DNA of 64,000 nt, from NCBI GenBank assembly GCA_963705835.1, contig CAVPLC010000078.1, forward strand, positions 124,001-188,000, read 5' to 3'. The notes below the pieces were generated by a model that searched no databases, was not told where the DNA came from, and worked only from the letters and a program-made list of their open reading frames with translations. This document shows positions 1-9,600 of this stretch, piece after piece. This stretch comes from Palsa-504 sp963705835. Its GTDB lineage: Bacteria; Actinomycetota; Actinomycetes; Streptosporangiales; Streptosporangiaceae. Each line of letters starts with the position of its first letter. Within the stretch, counting starts at the first letter, position 1. Position numbers and translations under genes: made by a program.

Positions 1-1
1 C

Positions 2-1295
2 AAGCGATTCATCAGAGAGCACCCGGACGAGGTCAGGTACGCCGTCCGGGTCAAGGGCATCGACCTGGACGTGGACGAGCTCCTCGACCTCGATCGGGCC
101 AGTCGCAAGCTGCAGCATGAACTGGACCAGGCTCAGGCGCGCAAGAAGAGCTCGGCGAGGGAGTACGCCAAGGCAGACGAGGCCCGCCGGCTCCAGCTCA
201 AGATCGAGAACGAGGAGCTCGATTCCCAGCTCAAGGCCCTGCGCGATCGGCTCGCCGAGACGAACGAGAAGCTGAACGCGCTGCTGTTGCTGACCCCCAC
301 CATCCCGTGGCCGGGCGCGCCCGTCGGGCCCGACGAGTCGGCCAACGTGGTCATCAGGAGCGTCGGCACGCCGCCCGAGTTCGCCTTCCGGCCGCTGGAC
401 CACGTTCGAGCTGCTGGAGAGGCGCGGCTGGGCCGACTTCGCGCGGGCCCGCAAGGTCGCGGGGGAACGCGCCTACACGCTCATCTCTGACCTGGTGCTG
501 CTCGAGCGCGCGGTGCACTCCTACGCCCTCGACCTGCTCCGCGCCAAGGACTTCACGCTGGTCAGCGTCCCGTCGCTGGTCCGCGAGGAGGCGCTGATCG
601 GCACCGGCATGTTCCCGGCCCACCGGGAGGAGATCTACGCGATCCCCGCCGACGACCTGTACCTCGCGGGCACGGCCGAGGTGGCCCTGGTCGGGTTCCA
701 CGGCGACGAGATCATCGAGCACAAGCAGCTGCCGATCCGGTACGCGGGGATCTCGCCGTGCTTCCGGCGTGAGGCCGGCAGCGCCGGCCGTGACGTGCGC
801 GGGCTGCTGCGGGTCCACCAGTTCGAGAAGGTCGAGCAGTTCGTCATCTGCCCGGCCGACGTGGCCGAGTCGGACCGCTGGCACGCCGAGCTGCTCGGCA
901 CGGCCGAGCAGCTGCTGCAGGGCCTCGGCCTGGCCTATGAGGTGGTGGAGTGCGCCACCGGCGACATGGGCGCGGGCAAGTACCGGATGAACGACATCAA
1001 CACCTGGATGCCGTCCCTGGGTGCGTACCGCGAGACGCACAGCTGCTCGTCGCTGCTGGACTGGCAGGCCCGCCGGGCCAACGTGCGGTACCGCGACACG
1101 GACGGCACGGTGCGGTTCGCCTACACCCTGAACAACACCGCGGTCGCCACGCCGCGGATTCTCGCCGCGCTGGTCGAGAACTTCCAGACCGAGCAGGCCC
1201 AGGTCATCGTCCCCGCCGTGCTGCGCCCCTACCTGGGCGGCCGGGCTGCTCTTATCGGGGGGTCGGGGGGTCGTCCCCCCGGCCAACTGCTCTAA
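2..1295 (+). CDS. serS: seryl-tRNA synthetase, 5'-truncated by window edge, one frameshift
   Basis: Class II synthetase that charges tRNA-Ser with serine in the cytoplasm. The reading frame is open from base 2 (K-R-F-I-R-E-H-P), so the first residues lie outside the window. An N-terminal coiled-coil arm, rich in Lys/Glu/Leu, spans about bases 100–290. The frame breaks at about base 404, where an extra G in CACGTTCGAG moves the rest into frame 3. From there the serine-binding segment GTAEVALVGFH, the motif 2 region FRREAGSAGRDVRGLLRVHQF and the motif 3 region TLNNTAVATPR follow in order. The motif 3 form TLNNTxxATPR differs from the NGSGLAVGRT form usual for actinobacterial housekeeping SerRS, so this may be a second, divergent copy. 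The frameshift is most likely a base error because both sides are well conserved. Confidence 0.88.
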
Positions 1296-1305
1296 GCTGC
1301 GAGGC

Positions 1306-2523
1306 GTGAACCTTGACGCCGACCGCGTGGCTGAGCTGGCCGCCCGACCGCTCAACGAACTGACCAGGCGCGACGTGGCACTGGCGCTGCTCACCGTGCC
1401 GTCGGCCGACGCCCTGGCCTCGCTGCCCGGCATCAGGAGGGGGCTGCTCGCGGCGGGCAACCCGCTGTCCGCCGTGTTCTGGTCCTCGGCCGAAGCCGTC
1501 CTGCACAAGATCGACGACAGCGCGGCCACGGTCGGGGACGTCAGGACGTGGCTGGAGGCCACGGGAACCGAGCCGAACGGGATCATCGGCCTGCACGTCT
1601 GGGACGAGCAGTCCGAGCGCAGCCAGCTGGCCGCGGAGATGCACACCAGGCTGGTCAGCCACCTCGAGGAGCGGCTCGCCGAGGGCGAGATCGATCCCGA
1701 CCTGCTGGCGGCCGCGGACCCGGCGGCCTGCCGCGCCTACATCGCCCTGCAGGAACGCTGGATGACCTCCGCGCTGCCCGACGGCCGGGTGCCGATGGAC
1801 GTCCTGCTGGACGAGAAGGACGAGGAGTTCCTGGCCGAATGGGACGCCGCCGACGCCGAGGCGCTGGCCGCGATCCAGGATCTGCTGGACCGGGTGGGAG
1901 ATCGCCCGCGGCCGGCCGATGACCTCCAGGCGGCCAGCGCGCGGCTGCGCGAATACGTCGCCAGGCCCGGCTGGCCCGGCCGGCTGCTGGTCGAGTGCGG
2001 CGGAATGCGCGCGGACGAACTGCCCGCCGACGACGCCGAGCTGTGGCTGCGGCTGGCCGCGGGCGTGGTATCCCCGCAGGGATCGGACGACTGGGCCGGG
2101 CCGGGCGAGGGCGCGAGCAGCGGGCTCGACGGCGAACTGGACGAGACGGACAGCGCGGTCGCCGCCATCTGCGCGATCGAGCATTTCGACTGGCTGGCCG
2201 TGATCACCGCGCTCGCCGTCGGCGGGCCTGGGACGTCGGCGTCAGCCGCCGACCTGGCCGAGTACGTCCGGGACTACGACCCCGACGAGGGGGAACCCGG
2301 CGAGGACGGCGACGCCGGCGACGGCGACTACGACCTCGGCGACCTCGACGAGGATGAGGACTTCGACGAGCTCACCATGGAGGGCCTGTTCCTTCCGGTC
2401 ACCTCGCTGTGGCAGGTGCTGGGCGCGATCGACGACGAGGACTGCCTGACCCCGCTCGGCTGGTGGGGCCTGCCCGAGGCCATGCGCCGCGTCTGGGCCC
2501 ATTCCGGCGACGCGCCGGGCTAA
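1306..2523 (+). CDS. hypothetical acidic protein, 405 aa
   Basis: I do not recognise a family. The GTG start lies 10 bases after the serS stop, so the two are probably co-transcribed. The protein is soluble, with no signal peptide or membrane helix, and strongly acidic. Residues 325–360 are a low-complexity Asp/Glu/Gly run (DEGEPGEDGDAGDGDYDLGD and onward). The flanks look helical and are rich in Ala, Leu and Trp. It ends just before the convergent SWIM gene. Codon use has the strong third-position GC of its neighbours, which supports a real gene. Function unknown. Confidence 0.7.
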   Translation: MNLDADRVAELAARPLNELTRRDVALALLTVPSADALASLPGIRRGLLAAGNPLSAVFWSSAEAVLHKIDDSAATVGDVRTWLEATGTEPNGIIGLHVWDEQSERSQLAAEMHTRLVSHLEERLAEGEIDPDLLAAADPAACRAYIALQERWMTSALPDGRVPMDVLLDEKDEEFLAEWDAADAEALAAIQDLLDRVGDRPRPADDLQAASARLREYVARPGWPGRLLVECGGMRADELPADDAELWLRLAAGVVSPQGSDDWAGPGEGASSGLDGELDETDSAVAAICAIEHFDWLAVITALAVGGPGTSASAADLAEYVRDYDPDEGEPGEDGDAGDGDYDLGDLDEDEDFDELTMEGLFLPVTSLWQVLGAIDDEDCLTPLGWWGLPEAMRRVWAHSGDAPG

Positions 2524-2525
2524 CG

Positions 2526-3371
2526 TCAGTCAGGCTCTTTGTCGTCGGCGGCGAGCCGCTGATAGGCGGGCGCCAGCACCTCGGCCAGGTCCTTGCCCCG
2601 GACCTGCACGGGCGGCGGCGGGAACATGCGCAACAGCAAGTCGGGCGCACCCGGCGCGGGAGCCGTGGCCAGCGCGCGCAGCCTGGCCGGGCTCAGCCCC
2701 GGGGACCAGAACGCCTCCATGCACTCGGCCAGCGGCGGGGCCGCCGCGTCGATGCCGTCCGGGACCGTCCCGGCCGCCGGGCCGCCCTGGATCTGGCGCA
2801 GCGCCGCGAGCAGTTCGTCCCGGCCCTTGCCGCGCCAGGCCAGCATGGCGAACGGGTCCCGGTCGAACTCCTCGGCCAGCACGTAGCAGACCGCGGCCAG
2901 GTGCTTGCACGGCACCCCCCAGTCCGGGCAGCTGCACCGCATGTCCAGGTCGCTGGCCAGCCGCGGGAACAGCGGGGTGCCGCAGTCGGCGAACACCTCC
3001 TCGATCTCGTGCGGCATCTCCCCGGCGAGCAGCTTGGCGCGGAACAGCGCCTGGCCGGCCAGGCGCTGCTGCACCCGCTGCCACTGCGCGGTGGTGAGCG
3101 GCAGCACGCCGATCCTGACCTGGTACGGCCGCGGCCGTGACCCCTGGACCCGGGCGGTGACCTTGCCCTGCGACAGCTCGAAGTCGAGCACCTGCCCGGC
3201 CCGGGCGTAGCTGCGGCCGCGCGCCAGCCTGCCGCTCATGCCGTAGGACTCGAGCACGCCGATGAACCGCCGGGACCACCACTGCTCCCCGATCGCGCCG
3301 CGCTTGCTCCGCGCCTTGATCCCGCCCTCGACCCGGATCGGCCGCGCCGGCGGCCACTCATCCCAGCTCAT
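2526..3371 (-). CDS. SWIM zinc-finger protein, partner of the SNF2 helicase
   Basis: A 281-residue protein beginning MSWDEWPPARP. The SWIM finger is visible around residues 140–160 as MRCSCPDWGVPCKHLAAVCY, the CxCxnCxH zinc-binding pattern. SWIM fingers mediate nucleic-acid or protein contacts. In actinobacteria this protein is typically encoded beside an SNF2-family helicase and probably works with it on DNA. Its ATG overlaps the helicase stop as ATGA (bases 3371–3368), a sign of translational coupling. The C-terminal third is Ala/Pro rich with no motif I can name. The longer open frame upstream of this ATG is the antisense or out-of-frame shadow of the helicase and is not part of the gene. 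Confidence 0.85.
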   Translation of the reverse strand: MSWDEWPPARPIRVEGGIKARSKRGAIGEQWWSRRFIGVLESYGMSGRLARGRSYARAGQVLDFELSQGKVTARVQGSRPRPYQVRIGVLPLTTAQWQRVQQRLAGQALFRAKLLAGEMPHEIEEVFADCGTPLFPRLASDLDMRCSCPDWGVPCKHLAAVCYVLAEEFDRDPFAMLAWRGKGRDELLAALRQIQGGPAAGTVPDGIDAAAPPLAECMEAFWSPGLSPARLRALATAPAPGAPDLLLRMFPPPPVQVRGKDLAEVLAPAYQRLAADDKEPD

Positions 3372-6300
3372 TCGCTCACCGCATCCGCCGATAGGGTCAG
3401 CACGGCCCGGAGGTCGTCCGTGGACAGCTCGGTCAGCCAGCCTTCGCCGGTGCCGACGACGCGCTCGGCGAGGGCCTTCTTCTCCTCGATCATCGCGTCG
3501 ATCCGCTCCTCCAGGGTGCCGACGCAGACGAACTTGCGCACCTGCACGTTCCTGCGCTGGCCGATGCGGAACGCCCGGTCGGTGGCCTGATCCTCGACCG
3601 CCGGATTCCACCACCGGTCGACGTGGATCACGTGGCTGGCCGCGGTCAGGTTGAGCCCGGTGCCGCCCGCCTTGAGCGACAGCAGGAACAGCGCGGGCTC
3701 CTCGAGCGAGGCGAACGAGGAGACCATCGCGTCCCGCTGCTTCTTCGTCGTGCCGCCGTGCAGGAACAGCACCGGGCAGCCGAGCCTGGCCGCCAGGTGC
3801 GGCTGCAGCATCCGGCCGAACTCGGCGTACTGCGTGAAGCACAGCGCCTTGTCGCCCGCGGCCACGATCTCGTCGCAGATCTCCTCCAGCCGGGCCAGCT
3901 TGCCGGACCGGCCGGGCAGCCGGGAGCCGTCGCCGAGCAGGTGCGCGGGATGGTTGCACACCTGCTTGAGCTTGGCCATGGTGGCCAGCACCAGGCCGCG
4001 GCGGCTGATGTCGTCGGCCGCGTCCTCGATGCGGGCGAGCATGTCGGTGACCGTGGCCTGGTACAGGCTGGCCTGCTCGGGGGTCAGGTTGCACCAGACC
4101 TTCATCTCCTGCTTGTCGGGCAGGTCGGAGATGATCGTCTTGTCGGTCTTCAGCCGGCGCAGCATGAACGGCTGGGTCAGCCGGACCAGCGCCCGCGCGG
4201 CCTGATCCGAGCCGTGCCGCTCGATCGGGATCGCGTAGGCCTCCCGGAACCGCTCGGCGGGCCCGAGCAGGCCCGGGTTGGTGAACTCCATGATCGACCA
4301 GAGCTCGGACAGCCGGTTCTCCACCGGCGTGCCGGTCAGCGCGATCCGCGTCGCGGCGGGCAGGGCTCGGACCGCGCGCGCCTGCTTGGTGGCGTGGTTC
4401 TTGATGTTCTGCGCCTCGTCGCAGACCACCCGGGTCCAGGTGACCGCGCTCAGCGCCGCCTGGTCCCTGGTGGCCACGCCGTAGCTGGTCACCACCAGGT
4501 CCGCGTCCGCCAAGGCCGCCACCAGCGAGTCGCCGTCCAGGCGGTCCGCGCCGTGGTGCACGTGGACCCGCAGCTCCGGGGTGAACCGGGCCGCCTCCCG
4601 CTGCCAGTTGCCCACCAGCGACATCGGGCACACCAGCAGCGTGGGCCCGCCGCCCGGGGCCTGAGCCGCGATCAGCGACAGCAGCTGGATCGTCTTGCCC
4701 AGGCCCATGTCGTCGGCCAGGATGCCGCCGAGGCCGAGGTCGCCGAGGAAGGCGAGCCACGATAGCCCGCGTTCCTGGTAGGGCCGCAGCGTGCCGGCGA
4801 ATCCGGCCGGGGCGGCCATCGGCCGCAGCCGCCGGTCGGCCTGGCCGGACAGCAGGTCGCCCAGCCAGCCGTCGGCGTCCACGTCGACCAGCGGGACCTG
4901 TCCGTCCGGGCCTTCCAGTCCGAGGCCGAGCCCGGCCAGCAGCGCGTCGCCGGCGCTCATCGTCCCGGCCTGGCTCCGCTCAAGGAACCTCAGCGCCGCC
5001 TTGACGTGCGCCTCGTCCAGCTCGACCCACTGGCCGCGCAGCCGGACCAGCGGGACCTTGAGCCGGGCCAGCTCGGCCAGCTCCGCCGGATCGAGGGACT
5101 GGTCGCCGACGGCCACCTGGTACCGGAAGTCCACCAGGTCACCCAGCCCGAACCTCGGTGCGGTGACCGACGAGCCGGACGTGCTCTTGGTCCGCGTGGT
5201 CAGCTTCAGCCCGAGCCGGGCCTTGCGCACCCAGTCGGGCAGCAGCACGCCGAAACCGGCGCCGGACAGCAGCGGCCCGGTCTGCTTCAGGAACCGGAAC
5301 GCTCCCGGCGTGTCCAGCTCGACCAGGGCGGGGCCGGCTCGTGCAGCGCGTCCTCGAGCTCGCCGAACAGCCGGGCCGCGGCGCCAAGACCGGCCAGCAG
5401 GTGCTCCACCGGGTCGCCGTCGGAACCCAGGCCCTGGCCCGCCCAGACCTCGGCGGCGGGCACCATCAGGCTCGGATCCTGGGTGGACTGCAACGCGAAC
5501 TCGACCCGCCACGGGTCGGCGTCCGGGGTGGCGGGCTCGGCGAGCCGGAAGCAGGTCCGCAGGGGTCCGGTCGGGATCCGCGCGCCGTCCAGCCACGCGT
5601 CCAGCTCCGCGGCCAGGTCGGCGGCTTGCGCCTCGTCCTGCGGCGTCGCCACGTCGATGCGAGCATCGGTGCTGGTCAGGGCCACCACGTATCGTTCGGC
5701 CAGAGAAATGCGAGCCGGAGTACGGCCTCGCCTGGCGGGCAGGAGGGATGCGGGCAGCCGGGTCCGCGCCACGGCGTCCGCCAGGTGATCCAGCGCGCCG
5801 GCCAGCAGGTCCCCCGGCGGCTCACCGCCCGCGGCCCGGCACGACGGGGGCATGGCCGCGGCCAGGTCACGCGCGCGCTGGGCGTCGCCGCCGCCGAGCA
5901 CGGGCCGCCACCGCGCCGCGTAGCCCGCGTCCTCGGCGGCCAGGACCGGCAGCACCCGGCCGCGCGTGACCAGATCGTCGGCGAACCGGGCCACCGCGGC
6001 CAGGTAGGGCAGCGACCCGCCCTCGGCCGCCAGGTCGCCGAGGTCCCCGACCGTGCCGAGCAGGTCCAGCGCGGCGGCCGGCCCGAAGACCAGGACGGGC
6101 ACGCGCCAGCCGACCAGCGAGACCCGGCCTTGCGGCCCCGTCCGGGATCCCGCGGCGTCCGGACGGATGAGCTCCGGGGAGGCCAGCGGGCCCGGCCCGG
6201 CCGAAGGCAGCAGCAGCGTGAGCTCGTCGCCGACGGCCTTGCGGGCCGCCTCGCCTGCGGGACCGGGCAGCGCCGCGAGCAAGTCGGCCAGCTCCGCCGC

Positions 6301-6432
6301 CTGGCAGGCGAACGGATGCGGCTCGGCGACACGCGGACGCCGCCGCGAGGAGCGGCCCGCAGCTGGCAGGCCAGGATCCTCAGCCCACAGGCACAGCGCT
6401 CCCCGCGCCCAAAGCCCGTGGATGACCCGCAT
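3368..6432 (-). CDS. SNF2-family DNA helicase/ATPase, one frameshift
   Basis: Large SWI2/SNF2 ATPase that translocates on double-stranded DNA. The start is taken at ATG 6432 (MRVIHGLWARGALCLWAED). An N-terminal SNF2-associated region is followed by the helicase core: Walker A LADDMGLGKTIQ, motif II CDEAQNIKN, motif III ALTGTPVENRLSELW, and motifs V–VI GTGLNLTAASHVIHVDRWW then QATDRAFRIGQ. The frame breaks near 5326–5332: ELEDALHEPAP is in one frame and ALVELDTPGAFRFL in the next. A single missing G in a GC run would restore it. The downstream SWIM gene overlaps by 4 bases. Total length would be about 1020 residues, normal for the family. Likely role is DNA repair or remodelling; no specific pathway is visible. 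Confidence 0.88.
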
Positions 6433-6510
6433 GATCTTCTTCCTTAAACAGGTCCGTCCGCAGCACGGTAACAAGCGGGTAGGACAATTTCCCACGCGAA
6501 ACGCGGAAGA

Positions 6511-6735
6511 TTACTCCGGGGTCTGGGCCGGAGTCTTGGCTTCCTCGCCGACTCCGTCGCCATCCGGGGCGTCGGGTGACGGGGTGATCTTGCGGAACTG
6601 CTTGTTCATGGAGCGGAGCAGGAAGACCAGCGCCACGCCCATCGCGGCGACGACCAGGAAGCCGAGCACGCCGGTCCCGATATTGTCGCTGGACGAGGAC
6701 GACGCGGCCACGGCCGCGAGGGCGCCGAGGGTCAA
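6511..6735 (-). CDS. small single-span membrane protein downstream of mca
   Basis: A 74-residue protein with a short N-terminal Ala/Ser stretch, one hydrophobic helix (about residues 22–42, GVLGFLVVAAMGVALVFLLR) and a charged Pro/Glu tail. Its ATG overlaps the mca stop as ATGA, so it is translationally coupled to mca. A small membrane protein also sits next to mca in mycobacteria (Rv1083 beside Rv1082), so the pairing is conserved, but its function is unknown. Orientation by the positive-inside rule puts the C-terminus (RSMNKQFRK) in the cytoplasm. Confidence 0.78.
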   Translation of the reverse strand: MTLGALAAVAASSSSSDNIGTGVLGFLVVAAMGVALVFLLRSMNKQFRKITPSPDAPDGDGVGEEAKTPAQTPE

Positions 6736-7628
6736 AGGCTCACTTTCTCCCAGATACCGGTGAAGAGGTCATCTTCTGGCAGGTCGCTGTCGACAACGGA
6801 CCTAGCCAGATGATAGTCCTCGGTCGGCCAGGCGGCTCGCTGGATATCCAGCGGGCAGCGGAACCAGAAGCCGGTCGGGTCGACCTGGGTGGCGTGGGCC
6901 TTCAGCGCCTCGTCCCTGACCTCGAAGAAGTCGCCGCACGGCACCTGGGTGGTGATCTCGAGCTCGCGCCAGTCCTCCCCCCGTGCCTTGGCGCGCTCCT
7001 CCCACTCCTCGAAGATCTTGGTGTAGGGGGACTCCAGGCCGCGGCGGAGCATCTCCTCGTGCAGCGCGACGAACTTCGCGCCGTGGAACGACACGAAGTA
7101 GTACATCTTGAGCACCTGCCACGGCTCACCGGACTCCGGGTAGGCGTCCGGGTCGGCCGCGGCCTCGAAGGCCGCCACGCTGACCCGGTGCGTCATGATG
7201 TGGTCGGGGTGCGGGTAGCCGCCGTTCTCGTCGTAGGTGAGCATCACGTGCGGCCTGAACTCGCGGATCGCCCGGACCAGCGGCTCGGTGGCCTCGGCCA
7301 GCGGGGTGAGCGCGAAGCACCCGTCGGGCAGCGGGGGCTTGGGGTCGCCCTCGGGCAGGCCCGAGTCGACGAAGCCGAGGAAGCGCTGCTCCACCCCGAG
7401 AATCTCCCTGGCCCGCGCCATCTCCTCCCGGCGGATCCTGGCCATGTCGGCCTTGACCTCCGGCCGGTCCATCGCGGGATTGAGGATGTCACCGCGCTCG
7501 CCGCCGGTCAGCGTGCAGACCAGGACCTGCACCCCCTCGCTGGCGTAGCGCGCCATGGTGGCGGCGCCCTTGCTCGACTCGTCGTCCGGGTGCGCGTGCA
7601 CGGCCATTAGCCGAAGCTGGCTTCGCAA
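6732..7628 (-). CDS. mca: mycothiol S-conjugate amidase Mca
   Basis: Zinc-dependent amidase of the MshB/LmbE (PIG-L) family. It cleaves mycothiol S-conjugates to a mercapturic acid and GlcN-inositol, detoxifying electrophiles and drugs. The metal site is the N-terminal AHPDDE (in MAVHAHPDDESSKGAAT) plus the downstream HPDH in GGYPHPDHIMTH. I choose TTG 7628 because GGGAGA lies 5 bases upstream and it gives the N-terminus LRSQLRLMAVHAHPDD usual for Mca. The upstream GTG/ATG extension is not conserved-looking. The small membrane protein is coupled downstream, and greA is divergent. Mycothiol is restricted to actinobacteria, which helps identify the host. Confidence 0.94.
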   Translation of the reverse strand: MRSQLRLMAVHAHPDDESSKGAATMARYASEGVQVLVCTLTGGERGDILNPAMDRPEVKADMARIRREEMARAREILGVEQRFLGFVDSGLPEGDPKPPLPDGCFALTPLAEATEPLVRAIREFRPHVMLTYDENGGYPHPDHIMTHRVSVAAFEAAADPDAYPESGEPWQVLKMYYFVSFHGAKFVALHEEMLRRGLESPYTKIFEEWEERAKARGEDWRELEITTQVPCGDFFEVRDEALKAHATQVDPTGFWFRCPLDIQRAAWPTEDYHLARSVVDSDLPEDDLFTGIWEKVSL

Positions 7629-7831
7629 CAGTGTCTCCCTCGTGTAAAACCCCTCGGTGGCGCAAACACCCGTTCGCCAGCCGGACATTCCCCGTTCCGC
7701 GCGGCTACGCCGTCCTGCCCATTTGACTAGTTCGCCGACTTCGCCGACCCTTGTAAGCTCAACAGGTTACCCCCGAGGACCGACGACGGTCCCGCGGACT
7801 TGACAGTCCCGCGTTGTACCTAGGAGTGCCC

Positions 7832-8332
7832 GTGACCGAGACGCGCGATGACACCGTCACCTGGCTGACCCAGGAGGCGTATGACCGGCTCAAGGCCGAA
7901 CTTGACTACCTTTCAGGACCGGGGCGCGTCGATATCGCGAAGAAGATCGAGGCGGCCCGCGACGAGGGCGACCTGCGTGAGAACGGCGGGTACCACGCGG
8001 CCAAGGACGAGCAGGGCCAGATCGAGGCGAGGATCATCGTCCTCCAGCACATCCTGGAGAACGCCCGCGTCGGCGGCCCGCCGCGCACCGACGGCGTGGT
8101 CGGCCCGGGCATGACGGTGACGATCCGGTTTGTCAAGGACGAGGACGAGGTGACGTTCCTGCTCGCCTCCCGTGAGGAGAGCGGCTCGCCGATCGACGTC
8201 TACTCGCCCCGCTCGCCGCTCGGCGCGGCCATCATGGGCAAGAAGGTCGGCGACAGGGCCACCTACTCGCTGCCGAACGGCCGCGCCACCACCGTGGAGA
8301 TCCTGGAGGCCGTCCCCTACGTCGGGGGCTAA
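7832..8332 (+). CDS. greA: transcription elongation factor GreA
   Basis: GreA rescues backtracked RNA polymerase by stimulating transcript cleavage. The N-terminal coiled coil carries the conserved tip EAARDEGDLRENGGYHAAKD with the acidic catalytic residues (D and E of the DLRENGGY region). The C-terminal FKBP-like domain ends SPLGAAIMGKKVGDRATY. GTG 7832 (VTETRDDTVTWLTQEAYDRL) is chosen because TAGGAG lies 7 bases upstream; the in-frame TTG 18 bases earlier has no ribosome site. Length of 166 residues is normal. It is divergent from mca, as in mycobacteria (Rv1080c/Rv1082). A strong inverted repeat follows the stop. Confidence 0.95.
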   Translation: MTETRDDTVTWLTQEAYDRLKAELDYLSGPGRVDIAKKIEAARDEGDLRENGGYHAAKDEQGQIEARIIVLQHILENARVGGPPRTDGVVGPGMTVTIRFVKDEDEVTFLLASREESGSPIDVYSPRSPLGAAIMGKKVGDRATYSLPNGRATTVEILEAVPYVGG

Positions 8333-8350
8333 TTCAAAGACATTTATTCC

Positions 8351-8385
8351 GAACGGGCAGTGCTATCAGCAGCCACTGCCCGTTC
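8351..8385. terminator. bidirectional hairpin terminator between greA and the kinase operon
   Basis: A perfect 12-bp inverted repeat, GAACGGGCAGTG at 8351–8362 and its complement at 8374–8385, with an 11-base loop. It sits 18 bases after the greA stop and 27 bases before the end of the convergent kinase gene, so it can serve both. There is no long T-run, as is common for actinobacterial terminators. Confidence 0.75.
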
Positions 8386-8412
8386 ACGCTGATCAGGGGC
8401 GCCGATGCCGTT

Positions 8413-9600
8413 CTAAGAGCGGTAGACGGAGAACGGGTGCGCGAACACCAGGACCACGATGATGGCGATCAGGACGACCGCCGCGACGAGCCCCGTGATG
8501 ATGAGCTTGCGGCGATCCGCGGGAGAGCGCGCCGCGGTCGCGGCCGGTGCCTGTGCGGCCGCCGCAAGGCTCCCGTTGCGCTGCGCGGGACCGGGGGGCG
8601 GCGGGAATACAGCCTCTCCGGTGACGGCCTCGGACCCGGCAGGAACGGTGGTGGGCACGTCCTGACGGCGGGTCGCGGTCGCGCGCCCGGCGGTGCCGCT
8701 GATCGGGCCGGCGTCCATGATGGGCACCTGCTCGGCCGACAGCCAGCCCTCTCCCCAGGCCGTGGCGCCTGCCCCGGCCAGCGCGGCCCCGAACGCTTCG
8801 GCGGTCGCGAACCGGTCGGCCGGTTCGGTGGCCAAGGCCCGCATCACCACCGCTGCCACCGGGTCCGGTACGCCGGGAGCCGCGTCGCGGAGCGGTACCG
8901 GCGCCTCGTAGGCATGCCGGAACAGGAGCGCCATGGCCTCGCTCTCGCCCGGGAAGGGCAGGACGTCGGCCAGCAGCTCGTAGAGCATCGTCGCCACCGC
9001 GTAGATGTCGGTCGCGGGCGACAACGGCCCGCCGCGTAGCTGTTCCGGGGCGATGTAGGCCGGCGTTCCGATCACCTCGCCGTGTCGGGTGATGACCGTG
9101 CTTGTCCTGCCGAGCACCTTGGCGATCCCGAAGTCGGCGACCTTGAGCACCCCGCTGGCGGCGAAGAGCATGTTCTCGGGCTTGACGTCGCGGTGAAGGA
9201 TCCCGCGCCGGTGCGCGGCGGCCAGGCCGCTCGTGCAGGCCAGGCACACCGCGACCGCGTGCGAGGCGGTGAAGCCGCCCGCGGCGGTGACGCGGCCGCG
9301 TAGCGTCCCTCCGGGGAGGAGTTCCATGACGAGCAGGCAGAGGCCGTCGCTTTCCACGAAGTCGTACACGGGCACCACGTGCGGGTGGTCGAGGGAGGCG
9401 AGGACCCGGGCCTCCGCCGTGAACCGCTGCCGGACCTCGGGGTCGGACGCGACGGCCGCGGGAAGCTGCTTGATCGCTACCCGGCGGCCGAGCTGGCGGT
9501 GCTGCCCGGAGACCACCACTCCCATGCCGCCCTGGCCCAGCTGGTCACCGATGTCATAGGCGGGCAGGGCCCTGGCGAGCAGTTCCCGGTCGAAGGTCAT
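8413..9600 (-). CDS. membrane-anchored Ser/Thr protein kinase (PknB-like), 395 aa
   Basis: Eukaryotic-type kinase with all the key motifs: glycine loop LGQGGMGVVVSG, catalytic lysine AIKQLP, HRDVKPENMLF, DFGIAK and YIAPEQL. An Ala/Pro linker of roughly 90 residues leads to one membrane helix near the C-terminus (KLIITGLVAAVVLIAIIVVL), leaving only a short outer tail HPFSVYRS. It therefore lacks PASTA sensor domains. The ATG at 9600 overlaps the stop of the FHA gene as ATGA, so the two are coupled and the FHA protein is a likely substrate or partner. In the cell it would phosphorylate cytoplasmic targets from the membrane. Confidence 0.92.
   Translation of the reverse strand: MTFDRELLARALPAYDIGDQLGQGGMGVVVSGQHRQLGRRVAIKQLPAAVASDPEVRQRFTAEARVLASLDHPHVVPVYDFVESDGLCLLVMELLPGGTLRGRVTAAGGFTASHAVAVCLACTSGLAAAHRRGILHRDVKPENMLFAASGVLKVADFGIAKVLGRTSTVITRHGEVIGTPAYIAPEQLRGGPLSPATDIYAVATMLYELLADVLPFPGESEAMALLFRHAYEAPVPLRDAAPGVPDPVAAVVMRALATEPADRFATAEAFGAALAGAGATAWGEGWLSAEQVPIMDAGPISGTAGRATATRRQDVPTTVPAGSEAVTGEAVFPPPPGPAQRNGSLAAAAQAPAATAARSPADRRKLIITGLVAAVVLIAIIVVLVFAHPFSVYRS

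Noticed and set aside
354..1646. 430-codon minus-strand open frame opposite serS and the next gene
   Set aside because: It runs across the serS end on the opposite strand, has Arg/Gly/Val-heavy antisense composition and no motif; serS motifs are on the plus strand.
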